The notes beneath the pieces are model-generated. The model saw nothing but the letters and a program-made list of their open reading frames with translations. It was not told the DNA's origin and did not search any database. The translations under genes were made by a program, and so were the position numbers. Positions 6,960-14,928 of a DNA stretch of 16,090 nt are shown here, in pieces (position 1 is the first letter of the stretch; each line of letters opens with the position of its first letter). Location: positions 1 through 16,090 of the forward strand of contig CAMPKJ010000092.1 in the NCBI GenBank assembly GCA_946887105.1, written 5' to 3'. The DNA is from an uncultured Acidobacteriota bacterium. Lineage in GTDB: Bacteria; Acidobacteriota; Thermoanaerobaculia; Gp7-AA8.

Positions 6960-7561
6960 CGCGCGGACTCCAACTCCGCGACGGCGTCCTTGAACGCCGG
7001 CGAGACCCACGAGTACGGCGCCACGAACGTGAGCCCCGCGCTCGCGAAGAGTTTTCGATACCACGCGGCAGGACGGCGGAAGAATGCCTCGAGGTCGCCG
7101 GTGACGTCGTCTTCGCGCGTGAGCACTTCGAGGAACGCGACGCCGTCCGTGGCCGCGGCGACGGTCCTGATGCCGGCGCGGATCTCGTCGTCCGGGACGT
7201 AGTGCAGGACGTCGGAGCAGACCACGAGGTCGTGTACGCCGAGCTTCAACTTCGGCAGCTCGCCGAACGTCGCTTTGCGGATGTTGCGCTCGGCGCCGAA
7301 GCGCTGCACGGCGTAGTCGGAGGAGTCGAGTCCGATGTAGGCGATGCGCGGACGCAGCGCGCGCAGATGCGAGAGCCACGCTCCTTCGCCGCATCCGATG
7401 TCGAGCACGGTGCGGATCGGGCGGCGCAGGAAGTACTCGGTCACGGTGACGGCGAGCGCCACCTTCCGCCGCACCTCGGCGTGCGTGCTCACGCGCGTCT
7501 TGCGTCCGCGGTACCAGCGATCGAAATAGGCTTTGTCGTATTGCTTGGGCATTGGTGTCAT
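6956..7561 (-). CDS. Class I SAM-dependent methyltransferase
   Basis: A 201-residue protein with a Rossmann-type SAM fold. Motif I is VLDIGCGEG (52-60). An acidic residue at the end of strand 2 (IGLD79) would bind the ribose hydroxyls. Motif IV is DLVVCSDVLHYV (111-122). The YDKAYFDRWYRG opening is common in small-molecule or lipid/sugar methyltransferases of the UbiE/Tam class. Substrate unknown; the coupling to a membrane glycosyltransferase suggests a sugar or lipid of the same surface pathway. ATG 7561 is chosen because it overlaps the upstream TGA (ATGA), although ATG 7552 is possible. Its stop codon overlaps the convergent response regulator stop by 3 bases (6956-6959 shared). Confidence 0.87.
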   Translation of the reverse strand: MTPMPKQYDKAYFDRWYRGRKTRVSTHAEVRRKVALAVTVTEYFLRRPIRTVLDIGCGEGAWLSHLRALRPRIAYIGLDSSDYAVQRFGAERNIRKATFGELPKLKLGVHDLVVCSDVLHYVPDDEIRAGIRTVAAATDGVAFLEVLTREDDVTGDLEAFFRRPAAWYRKLFASAGLTFVAPYSWVSPAFKDAVAELESAR

Positions 7562-9048
7562 TGAATGTAATACAGGCGGATGGACTTGCCGGCGCGACGC
7601 ACCGGACGATGCGCCGCCAGCCAGGCATAATCGGCGGGATCGGCGAGCTGCAGCGCGGTCTCGCTGACCGCGATCCATCCCTGCGTCGGCACGCGCGGCG
7701 CGAGCGGCTGGTGCGGCGGCAGCGGAACGCGATCAAAGCCGGCCGGTCCGAACAGGAGGATCGAAAGCTGCGGGATCTTCTCCTCGGCCGCCACGGCGGA
7801 GAGTCGCAACATGTCCTGTCCCCAATCGAGATTGCTGTCGCCGAGAAGCTTTTCCGGATGTGAACCGGCAACCTCGTTGAACCAGGCCAGATAGTCAGGA
7901 TGGGCGCGCGAGGTCCCGATCGCCTGCCATGCGAGCAGCGCGATCAGCACCGCGCGGCCCGCATTGCGGCGCCACAGCTCGCGCGCGCCGAACGCCGCGA
8001 CGATGGCCATGAACGGATAGAGCACCAGCACGTGGCGTACGCCGATGTTCAGCGAGACCGGCAGCACGGACATCAGCAGCGCGACCGGAATCCAGACGAA
8101 CTGCGAGTGGATCGATTTCGCCGCGCCGAAGAAGAAGAGAAGCAGGAAGGGGAGGGGCGTCTTCAGTGCGATCGCGACGGGAAAGTAATACCACCAGCCG
8201 CGATCGCCGCGTTCGCCGAGGAAGAAGGCCATGTGACCGCGGTCCTGATGCGCCTTCGCCCATTTCAGGCCGGTCACGAACGTGCCGAGGTCGAAGCCGT
8301 AACACGCCCACACGATGAATAGCGGCAGCGCCGCGATGGCGAGCACGTAACTGGCGCGCGGACGTGACGGGCGGGTGAAGTACATCACCACGGCCGCGCC
8401 GATGGCGAAGAAGAGAACGAAGGAAAGCTTCGAGACGAGACCGATTCCGATGGCGGCGCCGAGGAACAGCGCGCGCGCGAAGGTCGGCCGGTCGAGCCAG
8501 CGGTGGAGCGCGAACAGCGCCAGCGGGAGCGTGGCCGCGACGGCCATGTCGGTGGTCGCGAGACCGCTGTGGGCGAGGATCGGCGGCAGCGAGCCGAAGA
8601 GCGCGACTGCGATCAGCGCGACCGCTGGTCCGTACGTGCGCCATGCCCATGCGGCGATCGTCATCAGCGCGAGGAGCAGGAACACGAGATTGCCGCGGCG
8701 TGCGTTGGCGAGATTACGGGTGTATGCGCCTGTGTCAGGACCGCGATGCCACAGCAGATCCATCCCGCGCGCCGCGGCGAGCCAGGTCGGCTGGATCGTT
8801 CGCCAATCTTCGGGAGGCGGGGAAACGACGCCGCCTGCGCGCAGGCCGAGGCCGAACAGACCGCGGGCGAGCGGCGGATGTTCGGGATCGAACACGTACA
8901 CGCCGCGCGTGATCCAGTCGTAGCCGGAGGCGATGTGCACCGGCTCGTCGGCGGTGGCGCTGAACACGCGATGCGTGCTCGCCACGCGCGCGAGCGGAAG
9001 GAGCGTGAGCAACGCCAGCGCCCAGAGCCAGCGGTGATTCGTCGACAT
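7558..9048 (-). CDS. ArnT/PMT-like GT-C glycosyltransferase, integral membrane
   Basis: A 496-residue polytopic inner membrane protein. Members move a sugar from a polyprenyl-phosphate carrier to a protein, lipid A or a polysaccharide on the periplasmic side. After the first helix comes the loop ATADEPVHIASGY with the acidic pair D34-E35, then DPEHPPL (54-60). H160 and D167 in AHSGLATTD match the second conserved loop of the family, and K207 follows. About ten or more hydrophobic helices can be counted to residue 375. Then comes the soluble-side block GDSNLDWGQD (403-412) and a C-terminal periplasmic tail. The acceptor cannot be read from sequence. The start, ATG 9048, sits 27 bases from the divergent YfhO-like gene; the methyltransferase is coupled downstream. 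Confidence 0.87.
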   Translation of the reverse strand: MSTNHRWLWALALLTLLPLARVASTHRVFSATADEPVHIASGYDWITRGVYVFDPEHPPLARGLFGLGLRAGGVVSPPPEDWRTIQPTWLAAARGMDLLWHRGPDTGAYTRNLANARRGNLVFLLLALMTIAAWAWRTYGPAVALIAVALFGSLPPILAHSGLATTDMAVAATLPLALFALHRWLDRPTFARALFLGAAIGIGLVSKLSFVLFFAIGAAVVMYFTRPSRPRASYVLAIAALPLFIVWACYGFDLGTFVTGLKWAKAHQDRGHMAFFLGERGDRGWWYYFPVAIALKTPLPFLLLFFFGAAKSIHSQFVWIPVALLMSVLPVSLNIGVRHVLVLYPFMAIVAAFGARELWRRNAGRAVLIALLAWQAIGTSRAHPDYLAWFNEVAGSHPEKLLGDSNLDWGQDMLRLSAVAAEEKIPQLSILLFGPAGFDRVPLPPHQPLAPRVPTQGWIAVSETALQLADPADYAWLAAHRPVRRAGKSIRLYYIQ

Positions 9049-9075
9049 CGGCCGCGCGCAGTATGCTTCACGCGC

Positions 9076-11496
9076 TTGCGGAACCGATGGCGGAAGGGTG
9101 CGATCGCGCTGATGGCGATCGCCGCGTGCGCGCTGATCGCGGTGGTCTCGCGGACATCGCTGCCGCTGCCGTCGGCGCTCGCGCTGTACGGGATCGTGGC
9201 CGGCGCGGCGCTGTTCGCGTTTCATCGGTGGGTCACGCCGGTCACGCGCGTGGCTGCGATCGCGATCGTGGTCATGCCGCTCTTCTTCACCGGGCCGGCG
9301 CTGATCCTGAACCGCGCGTACGGGCCGTACGACCTGCTGTACATCGTCGAGCCGTTTCTCGCGTACGGGCAGGATCACGGCGCGAAGGAAGGCATCCACA
9401 ACCAGATCCTGCTCGACCTGTTCATGCAGCTCGCGCCGTGGCAGAACCAGGTGCGCGAATCGCTCGCGCGCGGCGAATGGCCGCTGTGGAATCCGGCCTC
9501 GCACTGCGGCTCGGTGCTCGCGGGCGGCGCGCAGGCCGCGCCGTACGATCCGCTGAACCTGATCGCGCTCCTGCTTCCGCTCGACATCGCCACGACGTTC
9601 GGCGTGTCGATGACGTTTTTCCTCTGCGCGCTGTTCACGTACGGCTGCGCGCGCGAATTCGGCTGCAGCGAGCGCGGATCGTTGATCGCCACCGCCGGTT
9701 TCACGTTCTCGAGCGCGATGGCGTTCAACGCCGGATGGCCGCTCGGCCGGACCTGGACGGTGCTGCCGCTGGTGCTGCTCGCGGTGCGGCGCCTGATTCG
9801 CGATCGCGACCTGCGCGCGTTCGTGCTGCTGACGTTCTCGTTCGTGCTGGCGATCGTGTTCGGGCATCCGGAGACGACGCTGCACATCGTGGCCACCGGC
9901 GGCGTGTACGGTCTGTTCGAGCTGTTCGCGGCGAGGCGCGCATGGTGGCGTCCCACCGCGATGGCCATCGGCGCGGGCGTCATCGCGCTCGCGCTCACGG
10001 CGATTTTTCTGCTGCCGTTCATGGCCTCGCTCGACGCGGGAGTGGAGAAGCATCTGCGCAAGGCGTCGCAGGTGACGCGCGAGTGGGCGGCGCCGCCGGA
10101 GGAGATGTGGCGTGCGGTGCGGGCGACGTTCCTGCCGTACTCCGGCGGCGCGTCATGGCATCGCGCGACGAAGGACTGGGAGTTCGGCACGGCGCGTACG
10201 GGCAGCATCATCCTGACGATGGCGCTCGTCGCCGCGGTGTTTCTGTGGCGCCGCCGCGACGTTCGCTTCCTAGCCTTGCTGGCGCTGTTCACGATGCTGG
10301 CGAGCTGGAAGGCGCCTCCGGTGGGGAAGGCGCTGCACGCGCTGCCGCTGTTCGACATCACGCTGAACTGGCGCCTCGGATTCGTGACCGCGCTCGCGCT
10401 GTCGCTGCTCGCCGCGATCGCGTTCGATGCGCTCGCCTCGCTGCGGCACGCGCGGTGGGTCGTGCCGATCGCCGGCATCGCGCTGGCGATTCCGACCATC
10501 ACGTTGTGGCGCCCGCAGATCGAGATCGGTGTCGATGCGCGATTGCTGATCGCGGGTGCCGCGGCGGAGTCGTTCGGGCTCATCGCGCTCGCGATCGCGC
10601 TGTCGAAGCGATCGCACCGCGCCGCCTTTGCGATTCTCCTCGGCGCCATCGTCGCGCAGCGCGTCGTCGAAGAGGGCAACATCTATCCCTCCGTGCCGCG
10701 CCATCAGTTCTACGCGTCGGTTCCGCTCATCGACGCGATCCCGCGCGATCCGCTCTATCGCGCGATCGGCGTGGACAACATCTTCATCCCCAACATCTCC
10801 GGCATGTACGGACTCGACGACATCCGCGGCTACGACTCGATGCGCCTCGGCCGCTACGAGGCCACGTTCCCGCTGTGGTGTCCCGATTCGAAGCGCAACT
10901 ACCGCGACGTCCACGATCTCTCCCGTCCCTTCCTCTCTCTGCTCGGCGTGCGTCACGCCATCACGCGTGCTTCGATGGAACCGCCGGAAGGATGGCGCGT
11001 GATCTTCGAGGATCGCGGATCGCGGCTGATGGAGAACAGCCGCGCCATTCCGCGCGTGTTCGTTCCGCGCCACATCCGCTACATCGACAACCCCGACACC
11101 GCGCTCGCGGAGATGGCGCAGGCGACTGACTTCGCGGACGTGGCCTGGATCTACACGAACGACATTCCGCCGCACATCGCGTTCAACGGCGAGGCGCAGC
11201 TGAACGTGCGGCGCATCGGAACGCGGTACGAGATCGAGACCGACAGCGCGACCGATTCGCGGATCGTCGTCACCGAGTCGTCGTGGCCGGGGTGGCGTGC
11301 GTACATCGATGGACGTCGCGTGAGGATGCAGCTCGCGGATCACGCGTTCCTCTCGGTCGGCATTCCGGCGGGGAAACACGAGGTGCGCGTCGTGTATCTG
11401 CCGGAGCCGTTCGTGCAGGGGCGGGCGATCTCGTTGGCGACGCTGGTACTGCTCGCGATCGCCGTGGTCTTCTACCGATCGCGCCGGACCGCCTGA
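9076..11496 (+). CDS. YfhO-like multi-pass membrane protein
   Basis: About 806 residues. YfhO-type proteins belong to the GT-C superfamily and are linked to sugar modification of surface polymers. GEWPLWNP (133-140) with the following GG-A-PYDPLN block is the typical first periplasmic loop. At least twelve hydrophobic helices follow. The C-terminal region ends with SSWPGWRAYIDG (735-746), IPAGKHEVRVVY and a last helix, the classic YfhO tail. The start is uncertain. TTG 9076 gives a basic head (MRNRWRKG) before the first helix and lies 9 bases after a TATGCT hexamer. ATG 9112 has a GGAAGGG 13 bases upstream, and GTG 9034 would overlap the divergent gene. The last 25 bases overlap the convergent small membrane protein gene. 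Confidence 0.86.
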   Translation: MRNRWRKGAIALMAIAACALIAVVSRTSLPLPSALALYGIVAGAALFAFHRWVTPVTRVAAIAIVVMPLFFTGPALILNRAYGPYDLLYIVEPFLAYGQDHGAKEGIHNQILLDLFMQLAPWQNQVRESLARGEWPLWNPASHCGSVLAGGAQAAPYDPLNLIALLLPLDIATTFGVSMTFFLCALFTYGCAREFGCSERGSLIATAGFTFSSAMAFNAGWPLGRTWTVLPLVLLAVRRLIRDRDLRAFVLLTFSFVLAIVFGHPETTLHIVATGGVYGLFELFAARRAWWRPTAMAIGAGVIALALTAIFLLPFMASLDAGVEKHLRKASQVTREWAAPPEEMWRAVRATFLPYSGGASWHRATKDWEFGTARTGSIILTMALVAAVFLWRRRDVRFLALLALFTMLASWKAPPVGKALHALPLFDITLNWRLGFVTALALSLLAAIAFDALASLRHARWVVPIAGIALAIPTITLWRPQIEIGVDARLLIAGAAAESFGLIALAIALSKRSHRAAFAILLGAIVAQRVVEEGNIYPSVPRHQFYASVPLIDAIPRDPLYRAIGVDNIFIPNISGMYGLDDIRGYDSMRLGRYEATFPLWCPDSKRNYRDVHDLSRPFLSLLGVRHAITRASMEPPEGWRVIFEDRGSRLMENSRAIPRVFVPRHIRYIDNPDTALAEMAQATDFADVAWIYTNDIPPHIAFNGEAQLNVRRIGTRYEIETDSATDSRIVVTESSWPGWRAYIDGRRVRMQLADHAFLSVGIPAGKHEVRVVYLPEPFVQGRAISLATLVLLAIAVVFYRSRRTA

Positions 11497-11831
11497 TCGT
11501 GATGGTGATCATGCGGGATGCCGATGCCGCGGCGGCGCAGCCAGGCCACCATGCGCGGCATGCGCGGCTCGATTTTTTCGCAGGCCTTCACGGCGAAGCG
11601 GCTGCGCGGGAAGAGCACCAGCGCCGCCAGCAGAAAAAACAGCCAGCCCTGCATGACCGGGAGCAGCGATCCGATGATGCCGAGGATCACGAAGACGATG
11701 CCGAGGGCGATGCGGAGCGCGAAGAGCATGGGCGCGGGCAGTGTAACGGAGCGGCCGCGCAGAAGTGCGTGGCCGAAGAGCGTCACGATCACCGCGATCG
11801 ATCCGGTCAGGAGGGCGAGCTCGAGCGTCAT
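11472..11831 (-). CDS. Small two- to three-helix membrane protein with His-rich tail
   Basis: A 119-residue protein. Helix 1 covers about 3-22, helix 2 about 33-53, and a third hydrophobic stretch 57-75. The block LGIIGSLLPVMQGWLFFLLAALVLFP resembles the LPG-x-PGW / GxxLPxxxGWxF pattern of small PGPGW or DUF454-like membrane proteins, but the family name is tentative. A basic amphipathic segment follows, and the tail reads IPHDHHHDQ, which could bind a transition metal. The start overlaps the upstream TGA as ATGA, so translation is coupled. The stop codon lies inside the convergent YfhO-like gene (25-base overlap). It is the last gene of the long minus-strand operon. Confidence 0.75.
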   Translation of the reverse strand: MTLELALLTGSIAVIVTLFGHALLRGRSVTLPAPMLFALRIALGIVFVILGIIGSLLPVMQGWLFFLLAALVLFPRSRFAVKACEKIEPRMPRMVAWLRRRGIGIPHDHHHDQAVRRDR

Positions 11832-12046
11832 CCGTGTCTGGGACGGAACTCGCCGGCGGCGAGATACTCGCCGGGGATCTTCTGGAACTCGGTGACGCCG
11901 TACGTCGCGCGAAGCACGTCGTCCGAGATGCCGTCGGCGAGGATCAGCCCGTCGACTTCGCCGCTGCGGTTCTCGAGATCCCATCCGGTCCAGATCTCCG
12001 CGTCGCTGTAGGGGCGGAGCGAGATCTTCTGCAGATAGCGGGACAT
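11828..12046 (-). CDS. Small protein of unknown function (72 aa)
   Basis: I do not recognise this protein. It is soluble, acidic to neutral, with no signal peptide or membrane segment. It begins MSRYLQKISLRPYSDAEIW and has the patch DGLILADGISDDVLRATYGV. What supports it as a gene is the packing. Its ATG shares a base with the upstream TAA (TAATG) and its TGA overlaps the next ATG (ATGA), so it is sandwiched in a coupled operon, and the frame is free of stops with a plausible residue mix. Confidence 0.7.
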   Translation of the reverse strand: MSRYLQKISLRPYSDAEIWTGWDLENRSGEVDGLILADGISDDVLRATYGVTEFQKIPGEYLAAGEFRPRHG

Positions 12047-12576
12047 TACCCGGCCCGTTCCTTGCGGCGCTGGTCGGCGAAGGCGACCAGAAAATCGCGC
12101 AGCGCTTCCATCGCCTCGCGCACGCCTTCGGGGATGGTCTTCATGCGCATCCAGTAACAGCCGGGATCGAGGATGCTGCGCAGCACTTCCATGAACTGGT
12201 TGAGCGAGATGTACGTCGCCTGGTAGACCTTGCCTCTGGTGCTTTCCTGCCGCATCCGCTGGAGCCGGGACACGATGCGCGCGGCCATGTAGTACGGCGC
12301 CTGGATCACGTCGAACTCGTCCTGCGACATGCGCGGGCCTTTGGTGATGTGCTGCCGGTTGACGGTGGCCTGCAGGAAATCGAGCACGATCATCACCGCG
12401 GTCTTCGGCACCGGACCGCAGCGCCCGTGCTCGACGGCGTCCGTGAGGAAGGCATTGAGCGACTTGATCTGCTCGGAATCGGGCCAGGTCAGCTCGCGCA
12501 GGCCGTACTTTTTCCCGATGGCGCGCTCATCGAGCTCGGGGACGGGCGCTTCGACCGTCTTGTTTTCGTCGGACAT
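12046..12576 (-). CDS. Predicted helical cytoplasmic protein of unknown function (176 aa)
   Basis: I do not recognise a family. It starts MSDENKTVEAPVPELDERAI, a polar and probably disordered head, then runs as amphipathic helices with no membrane segment. Recognisable patches are GPVPKTAVMIVLDFLQATVN (62-81), YYMAARIVSRLQRMRQ and SLNQFMEVLRSILDPGCYW, and it ends in a basic RRKERAG. No catalytic motif is seen. ATG 12576 is preferred; an in-frame ATG at 12600 would add MLFSARCL. There is no Shine-Dalgarno, but TATTCT at 12596-12591 might be a -10 element, so a promoter of its own is possible. It follows the V4R-like gene by 61 bases and is joined to the next gene by TAATG. Confidence 0.75.
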   Translation of the reverse strand: MSDENKTVEAPVPELDERAIGKKYGLRELTWPDSEQIKSLNAFLTDAVEHGRCGPVPKTAVMIVLDFLQATVNRQHITKGPRMSQDEFDVIQAPYYMAARIVSRLQRMRQESTRGKVYQATYISLNQFMEVLRSILDPGCYWMRMKTIPEGVREAMEALRDFLVAFADQRRKERAG

Positions 12577-12637
12577 AAGGCAGCGGGCCGAGAATAGCAT
12601 TGGATCGGCGGGCGCCCATCGCCTCGCGCGCGAAGCG

Positions 12638-13270
12638 CTACCGCCAGGTCATTTCGAACGTGCACGTCTTCTCGCCGAGACACTGGCATTTGGTCTCGGT
12701 GACGGTGGGATCGGTGCTGCCGTGGCGGAGGATGCACTCCATGAAATAGCCGGCGGCGCTGGCGCAGTAGACGGGGCTGTAGCAGGGATAGTTCGAATAG
12801 ATCATGCGCGCGCCGCTGGCGGTCTTCTCGAAGCGCACCGCGCCGAACTTCTGATACTGATCGTGGAACTGCGCGTTGTTCTCCAGGAACTGCACCAGGC
12901 TCTCGGTATCGAGCGAGCGGTAGATGCGGCCGATGCCGAGCTCCGCGGACGCGGCGCCGATCAGCGCGAGGATGTTCGGGTATTTCGCCTTCAGCTCCTG
13001 GTGCGCGGCCTTGTCGAGCTCGATGAGCGACTCGAACTCGCACCAGCTGGACGCGAGCGGCGTTTTCACGTAGCTGCGCGTGCGCGGCGTCAGCTTCTCG
13101 ACCAGCGCCTGGAATCCTGCTTCGCCGAGGATCTCCACGAGGAACTGCTTCCGCCCGCCGAACATCACTCCCTTGACCTTGGCGAGCGCCGGATCCGGTC
13201 CGACCAGCACTTCCTTTCCTTCGAGCCGCGGCGGAGTCGAGGCGATCTTGTGCTGCATCAGGAGTGACAT
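12638..13270 (-). CDS. V4R-like putative ligand-sensing protein, cysteine-rich
   Basis: A 210-residue soluble protein. The N-terminal 50 residues are a linker plus VKGVMFGGRKQFL. A helical part follows (50-140). The C-terminal block 155-209 holds NYPCYSPVYC (C163, C169), C179 in GYFMECILRHG, then C195-x-C197-x5-C203 in a KCQCLGEKTCTFEMTW ending. This last pattern (C...G...C-x-F) is the signature of V4R/heme-NO-binding-like domains, as in vinyl reductase-type and DUF2378-like proteins, which hold small molecules or sense them. Five or six clustered cysteines suggest zinc, an iron-sulfur centre or redox sensing. No Shine-Dalgarno precedes ATG 13270; a TACAAT hexamer lies 6 bases before it. It follows the AAA+ gene by 20 bases. 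Ligand and exact family are inferred. Confidence 0.8.
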   Translation of the reverse strand: MSLLMQHKIASTPPRLEGKEVLVGPDPALAKVKGVMFGGRKQFLVEILGEAGFQALVEKLTPRTRSYVKTPLASSWCEFESLIELDKAAHQELKAKYPNILALIGAASAELGIGRIYRSLDTESLVQFLENNAQFHDQYQKFGAVRFEKTASGARMIYSNYPCYSPVYCASAAGYFMECILRHGSTDPTVTETKCQCLGEKTCTFEMTWR

Positions 13271-13276
13271 GGGCAG

Positions 13277-13282
13277 ATTGTA
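13277..13282 (-). promoter_or_regulatory. Candidate -10 element for the V4R-like gene
   Basis: TACAAT on the minus strand ends 6 bases before ATG 13270. A start site at the usual 6-8 bases downstream would fall on the ATG and give a leaderless transcript. No convincing -35 is visible. It lies in the 20-base gap after the AAA+ gene stop codon, so it would be an internal operon promoter. Confidence 0.35.
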
Positions 13283-13290
13283 AGACGGCC

Positions 13291-14925
13291 TCAGCGGAGA
13301 TGACGGAACATCTCCGGCACGAATTCGCCGTCGCTCGACTCGCGCGCCGCGAGCGCGATCTGGAACTCCATCACGTCCGCCGGCACCGGCGATTGATACT
13401 GATCGAGCGTCGCTCGCAATGCGTCGATGGGGGTCAGGCCTTCGGTTCGCACCGCGCGATACAGCTTCACCGCGATCGACTCCGCGGCGCCCGGCGTGAG
13501 CAGTTGCGGGATCAGCGATGCGACGGCCGCGAAGTCGCTCTCCTGCAGCTCTACGCCGCGGCGCTTCGCGAGCGCGCGCAGGAGTGTGAATCCTTCCGCG
13601 GCAGTGGTGGCGGGAAAGATCGGGATCTTCACGTCGATGCGTCCGGGGCGTTTGAGGTCGACTTCCACGAGATCGGGACGGCTGGTCGCGAGGATCCAGA
13701 CGATCTTTCCGCGATTCGCGGGATTGCTCATCTGCTCCGCGAACATGCCGTAGATGCGTCCGGAGAGGCCGGAGTCGCTGCTGCCGGGATCGCGTTTGCC
13801 GAGCGCCTGATCGGCTTCGTCGATGAACACGAAGCAGCGCCCCAGTCCCTTCAGCAGGCGGAAGATCTTCTCGAGATTCCCTTCCGTACTGCCCACCCAT
13901 TTGTCGCGGAAGTTCTTCAGCTTCACCACCGGCACGCCCGCTTCGCCCGCCAGGCATTCGACGAGGTACGTTTTGCCCGTGCCGACCGGACCGCAGAGCA
14001 GGTAGCCCATCGGCAGCGCCTGCACGTCGTTCATCTGCCACAGCTTGATGTCCTGCCGGAGCCAGTTCTTGAGGCGCTCCTGCGCGTGGAAATCGTCCAG
14101 CGTGCGTTTCGACTCGATGAACTCGATCAGCCCCGCGGAGTCTTTCTCGACGAGCTCCTTGCGCATCGAGACGAGATCGGGCGCGTGCAGCACTTCGCGC
14201 GCGTGCGACTTCACGCGCAGCAGGTTCTCGACGGACGTGAGCGTGGTGCCGGTGAGCTGATGCGCGAGCGTGTCGTAGGACGGCGCGAACTCGGCCAGCA
14301 CGGATCCGTGTTCATTCGCGAGTAACTGCAGCGCATCGCGAAGCTCGTTCGTCGACGGCAGCGGCACTTCGATCGGCGCGGCGCGCGGATGATTGACGAG
14401 CAGCGGATGGAGATCGTTGAGGTTCTCCGCGACCAGGAACGTGGCCAGGGAATGGCGCGTGAGTTGATCGTCGGCCGCCCAGTCGCGCATCAGCATCGCC
14501 AGCGCGCTGAGGTCGTAGTTGAGCGCGCCCGGAAGCGCGGGCGCGACGAGATGCGCCGACTTCATGTAGAAGCCGACCTGGTACGAGTCATGGCCGAGTC
14601 GCGCCAGGTTCGCGGAGTAGCGGAAGAAGCGCGTCAGCCATTCGGTCGCGGCACGCGGCGCACGCGGCAGCTCGGGATTCTCCTTGAACGCCGGCCACTT
14701 GGTGACGATCTCGTTCCCTTTCTCGATGCGCACGCCGTTGCCGACGTCGTAGCTCAGCACCACGTCGAAGCGCGGCAGGATCACGCGCGAGAGGAACTCG
14801 TAGAGACTGCCCAGCGTGCGCGCATCGAGCAGGTACCGGTCGTTGACGTTGCCGTGCAACAGGAACTGATTCGCGGCGTGCGATTGGTAGAGCGAGACGA
14901 GGCGGGCAGCCCACGGCGGCAGCAT
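13291..14925 (-). CDS. Ycf46-type AAA+ ATPase
   Basis: 544 residues with two AAA-like halves. The N-terminal half (about 1-240) lacks a Walker A motif but keeps a sensor-1-like strand and box (TFLVAENLNDLHPLLVNHPR, then IEVPLPSTNE), so it looks like a degenerate NTPase domain. A linker then reads SVENLLRVKSHAREVL, followed by LIEFIESK and RLKNWLRQDI, as in Ycf46 proteins. The C-terminal half is active: Walker A GPVGTGKT (312-319), pore-side KWVGSTEGN (342-350), Walker B CFVFIDE (364-370), sensor 1 ILATSRPD (411-418) and arginine finger region LKRPGRID. It would remodel or unfold a protein partner using ATP; the partner is unknown but probably encoded nearby. ATG 14925 is chosen because a GAGGAA ribosome site (14940-14935), supplied by repeat copy 2, sits 9 bases upstream. 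Confidence 0.9.
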   Translation of the reverse strand: MLPPWAARLVSLYQSHAANQFLLHGNVNDRYLLDARTLGSLYEFLSRVILPRFDVVLSYDVGNGVRIEKGNEIVTKWPAFKENPELPRAPRAATEWLTRFFRYSANLARLGHDSYQVGFYMKSAHLVAPALPGALNYDLSALAMLMRDWAADDQLTRHSLATFLVAENLNDLHPLLVNHPRAAPIEVPLPSTNELRDALQLLANEHGSVLAEFAPSYDTLAHQLTGTTLTSVENLLRVKSHAREVLHAPDLVSMRKELVEKDSAGLIEFIESKRTLDDFHAQERLKNWLRQDIKLWQMNDVQALPMGYLLCGPVGTGKTYLVECLAGEAGVPVVKLKNFRDKWVGSTEGNLEKIFRLLKGLGRCFVFIDEADQALGKRDPGSSDSGLSGRIYGMFAEQMSNPANRGKIVWILATSRPDLVEVDLKRPGRIDVKIPIFPATTAAEGFTLLRALAKRRGVELQESDFAAVASLIPQLLTPGAAESIAVKLYRAVRTEGLTPIDALRATLDQYQSPVPADVMEFQIALAARESSDGEFVPEMFRHLR

Positions 14926-14928
14926 CAC

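Noticed and set aside
9049..10053. Upstream extension of the ArnT-like frame to 10053
   Set aside because: The extra 335 residues are Arg/Gln/His-rich shadow sequence antisense to the YfhO-like gene; the membrane protein clearly begins at 9048.
9063..11129. Long plus-strand frame of 688 codons inside the YfhO-like gene
   Set aside because: It is a GC-driven shadow: Arg/Ala/Asp-rich, no hydrophobic helices or motifs. The neighbouring frame gives a clear YfhO-like protein.
13271..14041. Upstream extension of the V4R-like frame
   Set aside because: It overlaps the AAA+ gene in another frame and has a shadow-type composition; ATG 13270 follows the AAA+ stop codon directly.
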